Positions 8,350 to 15,924 of a DNA stretch of 64,000 nucleotides are shown piece after piece. Each line of letters opens with the position of its first letter. Position 1 is the first letter of the stretch. This stretch comes from JBBROS01 sp965213845 (lineage in GTDB: Bacteria > Pseudomonadota > Alphaproteobacteria > Acetobacterales > Acetobacteraceae). Below the pieces are notes generated by a model. It saw nothing but the letters and a program-made list of their open reading frames with translations. It was not told the origin of the DNA and searched no databases. Location of the stretch: positions 62,001 through 126,000 of the forward strand of contig CBDCAI010000004.1 of the NCBI GenBank assembly GCA_965213845.1, in the 5' to 3' direction. Made by a program: the position numbers and the translations under genes.

Positions 8350-8909
8350 GGCTTCGAGTCGGGTGCGGGAACCGGCCCCGAAGCCGGGCCTCCTGAAGCC
8401 GGGCCGCCCAAACCTGGCCCACCGGGGCCCGCCTGCTTCAGCATCTTCTGCGAGGCATCCGCCAGGCTGCCCACGTTGAAGATGAACTTCCCCAGAAGGT
8501 CCTCGAAGTTCGTCGCCCCCTGCGTCACCGTGATCGAACCCCCCTCCTTCAGGTCCGTGTCCGCGCCGCCGGGTGCCACCGTCAGGAACGGCGTGCCCAG
8601 CAGGCCGCCCGTCGACACCGTCGCGCTGCTATCCGTCGGCAATTTGATGTCCGACTGCACCGTGAACTGGACCACCGCCTGGAACGACTGCGGGTCGATG
8701 CTCGTCCCCACCACCCGGCCCACGGCCACCCCGGCAATCCGCACATCCGCGCCGGACGCCAGCGCCCCCACATTGTCGAACCGCGCCGACAGCCGAGTCC
8801 CCCCCGAACTGGCCCGCCCGGTGTTGGCCAGCGCATAGGCCAGGAACCCCGCCGTCACCACCAGCACGGCGAACCCCGTCCCGATCTCGACCACGCTCCG
8901 CTTCGCCAC
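8346..8909 (-). CDS. mlaD: MlaD/MCE-domain lipid transport protein
   Basis: A 187-residue membrane-anchored periplasmic protein. One N-terminal transmembrane helix (about residues 10-30) is followed by an MCE domain: ARFDNVGALASGADVRIAGVAVGRV is a classic MCE signature, as is GLLGTPFLTV. MlaD is the lipid-binding hexameric part of the Mla ABC system that moves phospholipids between the outer and inner membranes. The C-terminus is a Gly/Pro-rich tail. The ATPase and permease (mlaF, mlaE) are not in the window. The gene follows NDUFA12 by 8 bp. Confidence 0.9.
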   Translation of the reverse strand: MAKRSVVEIGTGFAVLVVTAGFLAYALANTGRASSGGTRLSARFDNVGALASGADVRIAGVAVGRVVGTSIDPQSFQAVVQFTVQSDIKLPTDSSATVSTGGLLGTPFLTVAPGGADTDLKEGGSITVTQGATNFEDLLGKFIFNVGSLADASQKMLKQAGPGGPGLGGPASGGPASGPVPAPDSKP

Positions 8910-8917
8910 GACCCCGC

Positions 8918-9289
8918 CTAGCTCCCGGGCGTCCGCGGGGCGTCGGGCGACCAGGATTCGTAATCCCCCGTCGCCTTCGGCCGATGCCCGCCGCTGTAAT
9001 CATGTCCCGCCGGACGGTAGCCCCCAGGCGTGCCCGTCAGGTTCGGCTGGTGCGGCTTCTGCCACGCCCGCCGCGACGCCTGCGGCAGCGGCGCATCGGT
9101 CGTGAAGTGCAACCAGGCGTGCCACTCGGCCGGCACCGCGCTCGCATCCGCCTCCCCGGCGTACAGCACCCACCGCCGGCCGCGCACGCCCGCGCGCACC
9201 CGCTTCTCCACGAAATAGCGGTTGCCCGCCGAGTCGCTGCCCAGCTGCCGGCCCCGGAAATAGGTGAACAGGCGCGTTCCGATGGTCAT
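8918..9289 (-). CDS. NDUFA12 family, complex I accessory subunit
   Basis: A 123-residue homologue of the NDUFA12 (B17.2) accessory subunit of NADH:ubiquinone oxidoreductase, present in alphaproteobacterial complex I. The N-terminus MTIGTRLFTYFRGRQLG, the NRYFVEKR segment and RRWVLYAGE...VPAEWHAWLHF are the family's conserved core. The frame is open further upstream and includes ATG codons at 9298 and 9331; 9289 is preferred because it gives the family's usual N-terminus. It is the first gene of the NDUFA12-mlaD-69 aa-DUF2155 operon. Confidence 0.87.
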   Translation of the reverse strand: MTIGTRLFTYFRGRQLGSDSAGNRYFVEKRVRAGVRGRRWVLYAGEADASAVPAEWHAWLHFTTDAPLPQASRRAWQKPHQPNLTGTPGGYRPAGHDYSGGHRPKATGDYESWSPDAPRTPGS

Positions 9290-9351
9290 GCCCCGCATAT
9301 ACGGGGGGAACCACGATTGCGCCATCCCCACGCCACCCCTACCATCATCCC

Positions 9352-10878
9352 ATGGCCGATACCCGGATCTGGCGCGGCGTGCGCATGCGCGACACCCAGG
9401 CGGGCATCGACCCCGACTCGCCCCCCCGCGCGCTGACCCTGCCCGCCGCGTGGGACGATCGCGCCGCCGCCGCCCTGGCCGCCCTGGCCCCGGGCGAAGG
9501 CTCGGCCACCCTGCCCCGCGCCGCCGACACCTGGATCCGCCCCATCGCCGCCCGCGCCCGCGACGCCGGAGAGCCAGCCCTGGCGGAACTGCTGCACACC
9601 CTTCTGCTGCACCGCCGTGCCGCGCCCACCCTGCCGGTCTGGGCCGGCGCGGAAGGCACAGGCGGCGCGCTGCCCGGCTTCGTCCTGAACCTGCCCGCCT
9701 TCATCGACGGCGCCACCGGCTTCGACGTGCCCGCCTTTACCGCCGCCATCCACGCCGCCGCCACGGCCCTCCGCCTTGCCGACCCCGCCGCCGCCCGCTC
9801 CGCCGGGGGCCGCGACGCCCGCCCCTGCGCGATCGGCCTGACCGACCTCGATGGCCTGCTCGCCGCCATCGGCCTCGAATACGACAGCCCCGCCGCCCGC
9901 GACGTCGCCGCCTGCCTGGCCGCCCTGCTGCGCGCGACCGCCGACCTGGCCCTCGCCGGGGACCAGCCCGATCTGCTGTCGCGCCTGCCCAACTGGCCCG
10001 CGCCCCCGGCCCGCTGCGCCCTGCCCGGCCTCGCCGAGGCCGCAGCCAGCGCCCGGCGCACCGCCCTGAACGGCGCCGCCGGCCTGCCCAGCACCGCCAT
10101 CCTGCCCCCAGGTCCCGCCGACGCCCTGCTCGGCGCCGAAACCGGCGGCATCGCCCCGGCCTTCTCCCCGGTCGGGCCCGCAGGCCACCTCACCCGCGCC
10201 GCCTGCGCCCGCCTCGCCGCCCGCGGCATCACGCCCGAGGCCGCCCTCGCCCGCGTCCTGCTGGGCGAGACCCTGCTGGAACCCGCCGGCCTGGCCGCCC
10301 ACCAGGCCATGCACGACGCCGTCGCCCCCTACGTCCACGCCATGCCCGACCGCCCCACGGCCAGCGACCGCCCCGCCGCCCCGCCCCTGCGACGGGAACT
10401 GCCGGCCCGGCGCCGCGGCTACACCCAGAAGGCCGCGGTCGGCGGCCACCGTATCTACGTCCGCACCGGCGAATACGCCGACGGCACCCTCGGCGAGATC
10501 CAGATCAGCCTCCCCCGCGAGGGTGCCGCCCTGCGTGCGACCATCGACAGCCTGGCCGCCGCCGTCAGCCTGGGCCTGCAGCACGGCGTGCCCCTGTCCG
10601 ACTACGTCGCCGCCTTCGCCCTCACCCGCTTCGGCCCCGCCGGGCGCGTCGAGGGCGACGCCGACATCGGCCACGCAACCAGCCCGCTCGACTACGCCTT
10701 TCGCAACCTGGCCATCAACTACCTCGGCCAGTGCGACGTCCCCGAGGGCATCGCCCCGGCCCCGGCCCCGGACCCGTTGCCTCTGCTGCCGCTCGACCTT
10801 CCCACCCAGCACCGCGCCCGACGCCCTGGCCTGCGACCCGACTCCCGCGCAGACCTGCGGCTCGTCGCCAACCGTTAG
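9352..10878 (+). CDS. TSCPD-domain, class II ribonucleotide reductase-like protein
   Basis: A 508-residue protein whose C-terminal region (about 360-470) closely resembles the TSCPD end of B12-dependent ribonucleotide reductase NrdJ: RRGYTQKAAVGGHRIYVRTGEYADGTLGEI, then REGAALR, VSLGLQHGVPL and LDYAFRNLAINYLG. The middle contains NrdJ-like segments (IGLTDLDGLLAAIGLEYDSPAARDVAACLAAL). The catalytic core is missing: no NPCSE-type motif or active-site cysteine pattern is visible, and the protein is far shorter than an active enzyme. The N-terminal half is Ala/Pro-rich. Function unknown; a degenerate paralogue with a regulatory or nucleotide-binding role is possible. It is followed 9 bp later by the RidA-like gene. 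Confidence 0.75.
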   Translation: MADTRIWRGVRMRDTQAGIDPDSPPRALTLPAAWDDRAAAALAALAPGEGSATLPRAADTWIRPIAARARDAGEPALAELLHTLLLHRRAAPTLPVWAGAEGTGGALPGFVLNLPAFIDGATGFDVPAFTAAIHAAATALRLADPAAARSAGGRDARPCAIGLTDLDGLLAAIGLEYDSPAARDVAACLAALLRATADLALAGDQPDLLSRLPNWPAPPARCALPGLAEAAASARRTALNGAAGLPSTAILPPGPADALLGAETGGIAPAFSPVGPAGHLTRAACARLAARGITPEAALARVLLGETLLEPAGLAAHQAMHDAVAPYVHAMPDRPTASDRPAAPPLRRELPARRRGYTQKAAVGGHRIYVRTGEYADGTLGEIQISLPREGAALRATIDSLAAAVSLGLQHGVPLSDYVAAFALTRFGPAGRVEGDADIGHATSPLDYAFRNLAINYLGQCDVPEGIAPAPAPDPLPLLPLDLPTQHRARRPGLRPDSRADLRLVANR

Positions 10879-10887
10879 GAGCCTTCC

Positions 10888-11358
10888 ATGGGCCGCATCG
10901 ACGCCCGCCTTGCAGAACTCGGCCTCACGCTTCCCAGCGCCATGCCGCCCATGGCCAACTACGTCCCGTTCGTCCGGACCGGCACGCTGGTCGTCGTCTC
11001 CGGCCAGGTCCCGGCCCTCGACGGCAAGATCTCGGTCACCGGCAAACTGGGCGACGGCGTCGGCATCGAGCAGGGCCAGGCGGCCGCCAGGCTCTGCTTC
11101 CTCAACGTCCTCACCCATCTCCGCACCGCCTGCGACGGAGACCTCGACCGCGTCGTCCGCGTCATTCGCCTCGGCGGCTTCATCGCCTCCCCGCCCGGCT
11201 TCTCCCAGCACGCCGTCGTGATGAACGGCGCGTCGGACACCGCCGTCGCCGTCTTCGGCGACGCCGGCCGCCACGCCCGCAGCACCATCGGTGTCCCCGC
11301 TTTGCCCGGAGACGCCGCCGTCGAGGTCGAGGGCATGTTCGAGATCGCACCCGCCTGA
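10888..11358 (+). CDS. RidA (YjgF/UK114) family protein
   Basis: A 156-residue RidA-superfamily protein. Members form trimers and deaminate reactive enamine/imine intermediates or have lost that activity. Visible features are the N-terminal LAELGLTLPS, VVSGQVP, LNVLTHLRTACDGDLDRVVRVIRL and the C-terminal ARSTIGVPALPGDAAVEVEGMFEI, in which the Arg normally binds the substrate carboxylate. The length is that of the longer YjgF-like subgroup rather than the 130-residue archetype. AGGAG precedes the ATG. It is likely co-transcribed with the TSCPD-domain gene. Confidence 0.88.
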   Translation: MGRIDARLAELGLTLPSAMPPMANYVPFVRTGTLVVVSGQVPALDGKISVTGKLGDGVGIEQGQAAARLCFLNVLTHLRTACDGDLDRVVRVIRLGGFIASPPGFSQHAVVMNGASDTAVAVFGDAGRHARSTIGVPALPGDAAVEVEGMFEIAPA

Positions 11359-11427
11359 GCGCCGGCGCGTCGAAGCCCAACCCGACGCCGCACTGTCAGA
11401 TCGCCGATCCGTCGCTATAATCTGTCC

Positions 11428-12582
11428 ATGCCCGACGGCCACCCCAGCCTGACCCTCACGCTGCATCCCCGTATCGCCGACATCCCGCCCGCCGAGTGGG
11501 ACGCCTGCGCCGGGGGCCGCAACCCCTTCGTCAGCCACGCCTTCCTCTCCGCCCTCGAGGATAGCGGCTCCGCCAGCAGCCGCACCGGCTGGCTGCCGCA
11601 GCACGCGGCCCTGCGCGACGCCGGGCAGCTGGTCGCCGTGGCCCCGATGTACGCGAAGTCCCACAGTTATGGGGAATACGTCTTCGACCACGGCTGGGCC
11701 CACGCCATGGAGCGGGCGGGCGGCGACTACTACCCGAAGCTGCAGGTGGCCGTGCCCTTCAGCCCCGTCCCGGGCCCCCGCCTGCTCACCCGGCCCGGCA
11801 CCCCGCCCGCCGCCCTCGCCGAAGCCCTCGTCCAGGCCTGCCGCGAGCTGAAGCTGTCCTCCATCCACGCGACCTTCTGCACCGAGGCGGAGTGGCAGAC
11901 CCTGGGCGAGGCCCGCTGGCTGCAGCGCATCGGCAAGCAGTTCCACTGGGAGAACGCGGGCTATGCCGGCTTCGACGACTTCCTGGGCGCCCTCAGCTCC
12001 CGCAAGCGCAAGGTCCTGAAGCGCGAGCGCCGCGACGCCAACGCGGCCGGGCTGACCTTCCTCACCCTGCGCGGCGCCGACATCAAGCCGCACCACTGGG
12101 CCGCCTTCTACCGCTTCTACACCTCCACCGTGGATCGCAAGTGGGGCAGCGCCTATCTCACCAAGTCCTTCTTCCCCCTGCTGTCGGAGCGTCTCGGCGA
12201 CCAGGTCGTGCTGATGCTGGCCGAGAACGACGGCACCCCCGTCGCCGGCGCCCTTAACCTGATGGGCGACGGCGCGCTATACGGCCGCAACTGGGGCTGC
12301 CGCGGCGACTGGCCGTTCCTGCATTTCGAGCTGTGCTACTACCGCGCCATCGAGTTCGCCATCGAACACGGGCTGCAGCGCGTCGAGGCTGGCGCCCAGG
12401 GCGAGCACAAGATCCAGCGCGGCTACCTGCCCCGCCCCACCTGGTCCGCCCACTGGATCGCCAACCCCGGCCTGCGCCGCGCCGTGGCCGGCTTCCTCGA
12501 CCAGGAGCGCCCGGCCGCCCTGGCCGAGATGGCCGACCTGGCCACCCTATCTCCCTACAAGACCGCCGACGAGCCGGGCTGA
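11428..12582 (+). CDS. FemAB-like N-acyltransferase (COG3146/DUF482)
   Basis: A 384-residue soluble protein of the FemAB-like DUF482 family, with a GNAT-type fold. Hallmarks are NPFVSHAFLSALEDSGS near the N-terminus, AVAPMYAKSHSYGEYVFDHGWA, SRKRKVLKRERR in the middle, and RVEAGAQGEHKIQRGY near the C-terminus. Members are annotated as predicted N-acyltransferases; the acceptor (peptidoglycan, lipid or amino acid) is not established. It has its own 69-bp upstream gap and converges on an MBL hydrolase gene. Confidence 0.88.
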   Translation: MPDGHPSLTLTLHPRIADIPPAEWDACAGGRNPFVSHAFLSALEDSGSASSRTGWLPQHAALRDAGQLVAVAPMYAKSHSYGEYVFDHGWAHAMERAGGDYYPKLQVAVPFSPVPGPRLLTRPGTPPAALAEALVQACRELKLSSIHATFCTEAEWQTLGEARWLQRIGKQFHWENAGYAGFDDFLGALSSRKRKVLKRERRDANAAGLTFLTLRGADIKPHHWAAFYRFYTSTVDRKWGSAYLTKSFFPLLSERLGDQVVLMLAENDGTPVAGALNLMGDGALYGRNWGCRGDWPFLHFELCYYRAIEFAIEHGLQRVEAGAQGEHKIQRGYLPRPTWSAHWIANPGLRRAVAGFLDQERPAALAEMADLATLSPYKTADEPG

Positions 12583-12595
12583 GCCGGCCCAGCGG

Positions 12596-13552
12596 TCACG
12601 CGCTGGGCCACTCTGCCGGCCAACCCGGCCCCTCCGGCCAACCGGCAGGCACCGGCGCATGAACGCCCCGCGCCGTCAGGACATCCCCGTCCCACGCCGC
12701 AGCACCCGACCGCAGCATCTCCGCCACCAGCAGCGCCGCGAAGTCGGGCGCCGGCAGCCCGAAGGCCCGGCGCGCATGGTCCTGGAACCAGGGCTTTGCA
12801 GCGAGGCGGTCCGCCACCACCGCCCGGTCCAGCCCGCCATCCACCATCAGCATGTGCGTGAAGATCCGCTTGCACGAATGCCAGCCGATCCGCTCCGGCG
12901 CCGCGCGCCAGCTCGCCGATCGCCGCCGCGCCAGCCGCAGCGCCGCCCCGACATCGGTCGTCGCCGGTCCGTGCCCGGGCAGCAGCAGCGTCACGTCCAA
13001 CGCCGCGATCGCCTCAATCGTCGCCTCGGCCTGCTCGAGCGCGGCCGGGTCCGCATCCAGGTCCAGCCATCCGAGATCCGCCGCATGCAGCGCATCGCCC
13101 GAGACCAGCACCCGTCCTTCCTCGCAGAACAGCCCGATCTGCGCCGCCGTATGCCCGGGCAGCGCCACCACCCGCCACGCCGCCCCGCCTGCCCCGGCTC
13201 CATCGATCACCTCCCCCGGCACCAGGCCCCGCCCGACCGTGTAGCTTTCGATCTGCTGCCCCAGCCACCACGACCGGCAGGCGTCCCGGTCCCGCCCGTT
13301 CACCGCCGCCTGCTCCCCGGCCGGCGCCGCCACCGGCACGCCCTCCGCCTGCAGGGCATGGTTCCCGCCCGCATGGTCGGTATGCCAATGCGTGTTCACC
13401 ACCAATGACGGCCAGGCCCTCTGCGCCTGCAACCAGCGCCGCAGCGCCGCCACATCGGACCCCGCCCCGGGGTCGACCAGCACCGGCCGCGGCCCCGGCA
13501 GCAGGATGGCGTTGGCACTGGGATAAGGGCGCTCGAAGAAGCAGGCGGTCAT
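12596..13552 (-). CDS. MBL-fold metallohydrolase
   Basis: A 318-residue metallo-beta-lactamase-fold protein. NTHWHTDHAGG (HxHxDH) lies near residue 57, LPGHTAAQIGLF and SGDALH follow, and LLPGHGPA supplies a later histidine. The C-terminal third (GWHSCKRIFTHMLMVDGGLD onwards) resembles the helical tail of the beta-lactamase-like LACTB2 type. The substrate is unknown. The frame is open upstream of 13552, but MTACFFERPYPSANAILL is the natural N-terminus of the fold. It lies alone between two convergent or divergent neighbours. Confidence 0.85.
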   Translation of the reverse strand: MTACFFERPYPSANAILLPGPRPVLVDPGAGSDVAALRRWLQAQRAWPSLVVNTHWHTDHAGGNHALQAEGVPVAAPAGEQAAVNGRDRDACRSWWLGQQIESYTVGRGLVPGEVIDGAGAGGAAWRVVALPGHTAAQIGLFCEEGRVLVSGDALHAADLGWLDLDADPAALEQAEATIEAIAALDVTLLLPGHGPATTDVGAALRLARRRSASWRAAPERIGWHSCKRIFTHMLMVDGGLDRAVVADRLAAKPWFQDHARRAFGLPAPDFAALLVAEMLRSGAAAWDGDVLTARGVHAPVPAGWPEGPGWPAEWPSA

Positions 13553-13776
13553 GCGGCCAGTATGGCGCAGGCCGCCGGGAAGGCGAGGCCGGCCTGCCAT
13601 CCCCGGCCGTCATGAACATGTCATTTGAACCGGCTCCGAACCGGCCGTATGTTCGACCCATGACGAAAGGTATCTGCGTGGCTGGCCGCCACGCGTGCAT
13701 CTGACGAGGCAAGGTTCGGCCCCGCCCGATCCCGCAGCCCCCACCGGGGCTCCCTCCCTCCTTGCACGAGTGCACC

Positions 13777-14571
13777 ATGTCTTCCCCCGGGGCCCCAGCG
13801 CCCCTCGTCTATGAACGGATCGGTCACGATGCCCTCGGCGTCGTCGCCGACCTCGAGCTCGACCCCGACCAGGTCGAGCGCTTCCTGGGCCCCATCCAGG
13901 ACATCCAGGACGCCGTCCGCAAGGGTCCGGCCCACGCCATGGTCGCCATCCGCGCCCAGGGCACCCTGGTCGGCTTCTACGTGCTGCACCCGGACCGGCG
14001 TGACGCCGCCTGCTGGTGGCTGGGCTGGCTCGCGCTCGACCGGCGGCAGCAGGGTCACGGCTTCGGCCGCACCACCCTGTCGCACATCATGGCGAGCCTG
14101 GGCCGCCTGGCCGGCTGCCGCCGCGTGCGCCTGCTCGTGGCGCCCGACAACGGCTGCGCCCGCCGCCTTTACGAAAAGGCCGGGTTCCGCGCCATCGGCT
14201 GTCACGTCGGCGGCGAACTGATCCTGGAAGCCGCCCTGTCGGCCGACGCCGCACGTGTCACCCGGCCCGCCGCGACGATCCGCGTCGTCGTCCGTCCCGG
14301 CCACGCCAGCCGCCAGGGCCGCCTGCGGCTCAACGCCGGCCCCTACGCCGCCCGCATGATCGGCGTGCAGCGCGGGCCGCCCGCTGCGGCTTTGCTGGCG
14401 GCGATGCCCGGGGACCGTCGTCCTGCCGTGCGCCCTACAGCGCCGGCAGCACGACACCCCGGCATTCCCCGAACCCGATCGGCGCCGCGCCCTCCCGCCG
14501 CCCGCGCGCCCGCAGCACCACCTCGTCCCCATCCATCAGGAATCGCCGCTCCTCGCCCGAAGGCAGCGTGA
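13777..14571 (+). CDS. GNAT family N-acetyltransferase with long C-terminal tail
   Basis: A GNAT acetyltransferase of up to 264 residues. The GNAT core (about residues 25-150) includes WWLGWLALDRRQQGHGFGR, the acetyl-CoA binding RxxGxG-like loop, and VAPDNGCARRLYEKAGFRAIG at the substrate end. After the core there is a roughly 100-residue Arg/Ala/Pro-rich tail without recognisable domains. The last 137 nt overlap the 3' end of the convergent fumarylacetoacetase gene. The true protein may be the whole frame, or the tail may be an extension caused by loss of an earlier stop. The acceptor substrate is unknown. ATG 13777 is used; an in-frame TTG at 13762 exists. Confidence 0.7.
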   Translation: MSSPGAPAPLVYERIGHDALGVVADLELDPDQVERFLGPIQDIQDAVRKGPAHAMVAIRAQGTLVGFYVLHPDRRDAACWWLGWLALDRRQQGHGFGRTTLSHIMASLGRLAGCRRVRLLVAPDNGCARRLYEKAGFRAIGCHVGGELILEAALSADAARVTRPAATIRVVVRPGHASRQGRLRLNAGPYAARMIGVQRGPPAAALLAAMPGDRRPAVRPTAPAARHPGIPRTRSAPRPPAARAPAAPPRPHPSGIAAPRPKAA

Positions 14572-15730
14572 TCGGGCTGCGGCCCCCCTGCGAGATCTCC
14601 AGCAGCGACCCGCAGCCATCCATGTCCGCCGACGAGATCGTCCCCGTCCCCAGCAGGTCCCCGGGGTTCAGGTTGCAGCCGTTGCTGGCGTGGTGCGCCA
14701 CCAGCTGCCCCGGCGTCCAATACAGCGCCGTCGACGTCCCGATCGACAGCCGGTGCGCGCCCAGCCGCCGCTTCTTCATCGTCGGCGTCAGCAGCAGCAC
14801 CTCCAGCTCCAGCGCCAGCGCCCCTTGGGCCTGGTCCGCGGCATCCAGCAGATAGGGCAGCGGGGCCGGGTCACCTGAAGGCCGCTCCGGCTGCGCCACC
14901 CGAAACGGCGCCAGCGCCTCCGGCGTCACGATCCAGGCCGAGATCGTGGTGCAGAAGCTCTTCGCCAGGAACGGCCCCAGCGGCTGATACTCCCAGCCCT
15001 GGATGTCCCGTGCCGACCAGTCGTTCAACAGGCAATACCCCGCGATGTGCCCCGCCGCCTCCCCGATCGGGATCGCCGTCCCCGGCGCGTTGCCCGGCCC
15101 CACCCACACGCCCATCTCCAGCTCGTAATCCAGGTTCCGGCTGGGCCCGAACGTCGGCACGTCAGCGTCGCCCGGCTTGCGCTGCCCGTTTGGCCGCCGC
15201 ACCTCGCCCGACACCCGCACGGAGCTTGCCCGGCCGTGGTAGCCGATCGGCACGTACTTGTAGTTCGGCATCAGCGGCGCATCCGGCCGGAACAGCTTGC
15301 CCACCGCCGTCGCATGATGGAGGCCGGCATAGAAATCCGTGTAGTCGCCGATCTGCGCCGGCAGGTACATCATGCAGTCCGCCGCCGCATGCAGCAGGTG
15401 CCGCCGCTCGTCCGAGCCCTCCTGCAGCAGCGCGCTCACCGCGTCGCGTAACGCCGACCGGGGGCCCGCGCCCAGCGCCAGGAACGGGTTGAGCGTCGGC
15501 CCCGTGCACGTCGCCAGCGCCGCCTGCGCCTCCTCGTCCAGCAGGTCCGCCTCGTGCAACGCCCGCAGGTCCAGGATGTGGTTGCCGATCGCGATGCCGC
15601 CCCGCGGAGACCCGGCCAGCGGCCCGAACACGCCGAACGGCAGATTCTGGATCGGGAAGTCCGAGTGCCCGTTCGCGTCCGTCACCCAGCTCTGCAGCTG
15701 CGGGTCATGCGTATGGTCGGTCGTGCTCAA
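14435..15730 (-). CDS. fahA: Fumarylacetoacetase
   Basis: A 431-residue fumarylacetoacetate hydrolase, the last enzyme of homogentisate/tyrosine breakdown, which yields fumarate and acetoacetate. Family signatures include IQNLPFGVF at the N-terminus, DFYAGLHHA (metal Asp and the catalytic His), FRPDAPLMPNYKYVPIGYHGRASS, DYELEMGVWVG, NDWSARDIQGWEYQPLGPFLAKSF and GNLNPGDLLGTGTIS-like text near the end. The start is TTG: it overlaps the upstream DUF2783 stop as TTGA, and no ATG is placed to give a full N-terminus. It is the last gene of a four-gene operon. Confidence 0.93.
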   Translation of the reverse strand: MSTTDHTHDPQLQSWVTDANGHSDFPIQNLPFGVFGPLAGSPRGGIAIGNHILDLRALHEADLLDEEAQAALATCTGPTLNPFLALGAGPRSALRDAVSALLQEGSDERRHLLHAAADCMMYLPAQIGDYTDFYAGLHHATAVGKLFRPDAPLMPNYKYVPIGYHGRASSVRVSGEVRRPNGQRKPGDADVPTFGPSRNLDYELEMGVWVGPGNAPGTAIPIGEAAGHIAGYCLLNDWSARDIQGWEYQPLGPFLAKSFCTTISAWIVTPEALAPFRVAQPERPSGDPAPLPYLLDAADQAQGALALELEVLLLTPTMKKRRLGAHRLSIGTSTALYWTPGQLVAHHASNGCNLNPGDLLGTGTISSADMDGCGSLLEISQGGRSPITLPSGEERRFLMDGDEVVLRARGRREGAAPIGFGECRGVVLPAL

Positions 15731-15924
15731 GCCGCCTCTCCCGTGGTGCGGGCGATCCGGATGGCCTCCAGGACCACCGCGTCGTCGCCGATATGGTTGG
15801 CCAGCAACAGCACCAGCGCCGCATCGACCCGGCGCGACGCCGCCTCGTCCAGTCCCTCATGCGCCGAAACCAGCGCCGCGAACAGCGCATCCGCGTCCCG
15901 CAGCCGCGGCGCCGACCCGATCAC
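15727..15924 (-). CDS. DUF2783 protein (65 aa)
   Basis: A 65-residue protein of family DUF2783 (PRLRDADALFAALVSAHEGL, then LLLANHIGDDAVVLEAI). It is predicted helical and soluble. Its GTG start overlaps the preceding monooxygenase stop as GTGA, and its stop overlaps the fahA TTG start, so it is translationally embedded in the operon. DUF2783 members accompany FAD monooxygenases in aromatic catabolism clusters; the role is unknown and could be as a small partner or stabilising subunit. Confidence 0.85.
   Translation of the reverse strand: MIGSAPRLRDADALFAALVSAHEGLDEAASRRVDAALVLLLANHIGDDAVVLEAIRIARTTGEAA

Noticed and set aside
9286..12096. A 936-residue minus-strand frame
   Set aside because: It is antisense to the TSCPD, RidA and FemAB-like genes and shows only compositional Gly/Ala/Asp runs.
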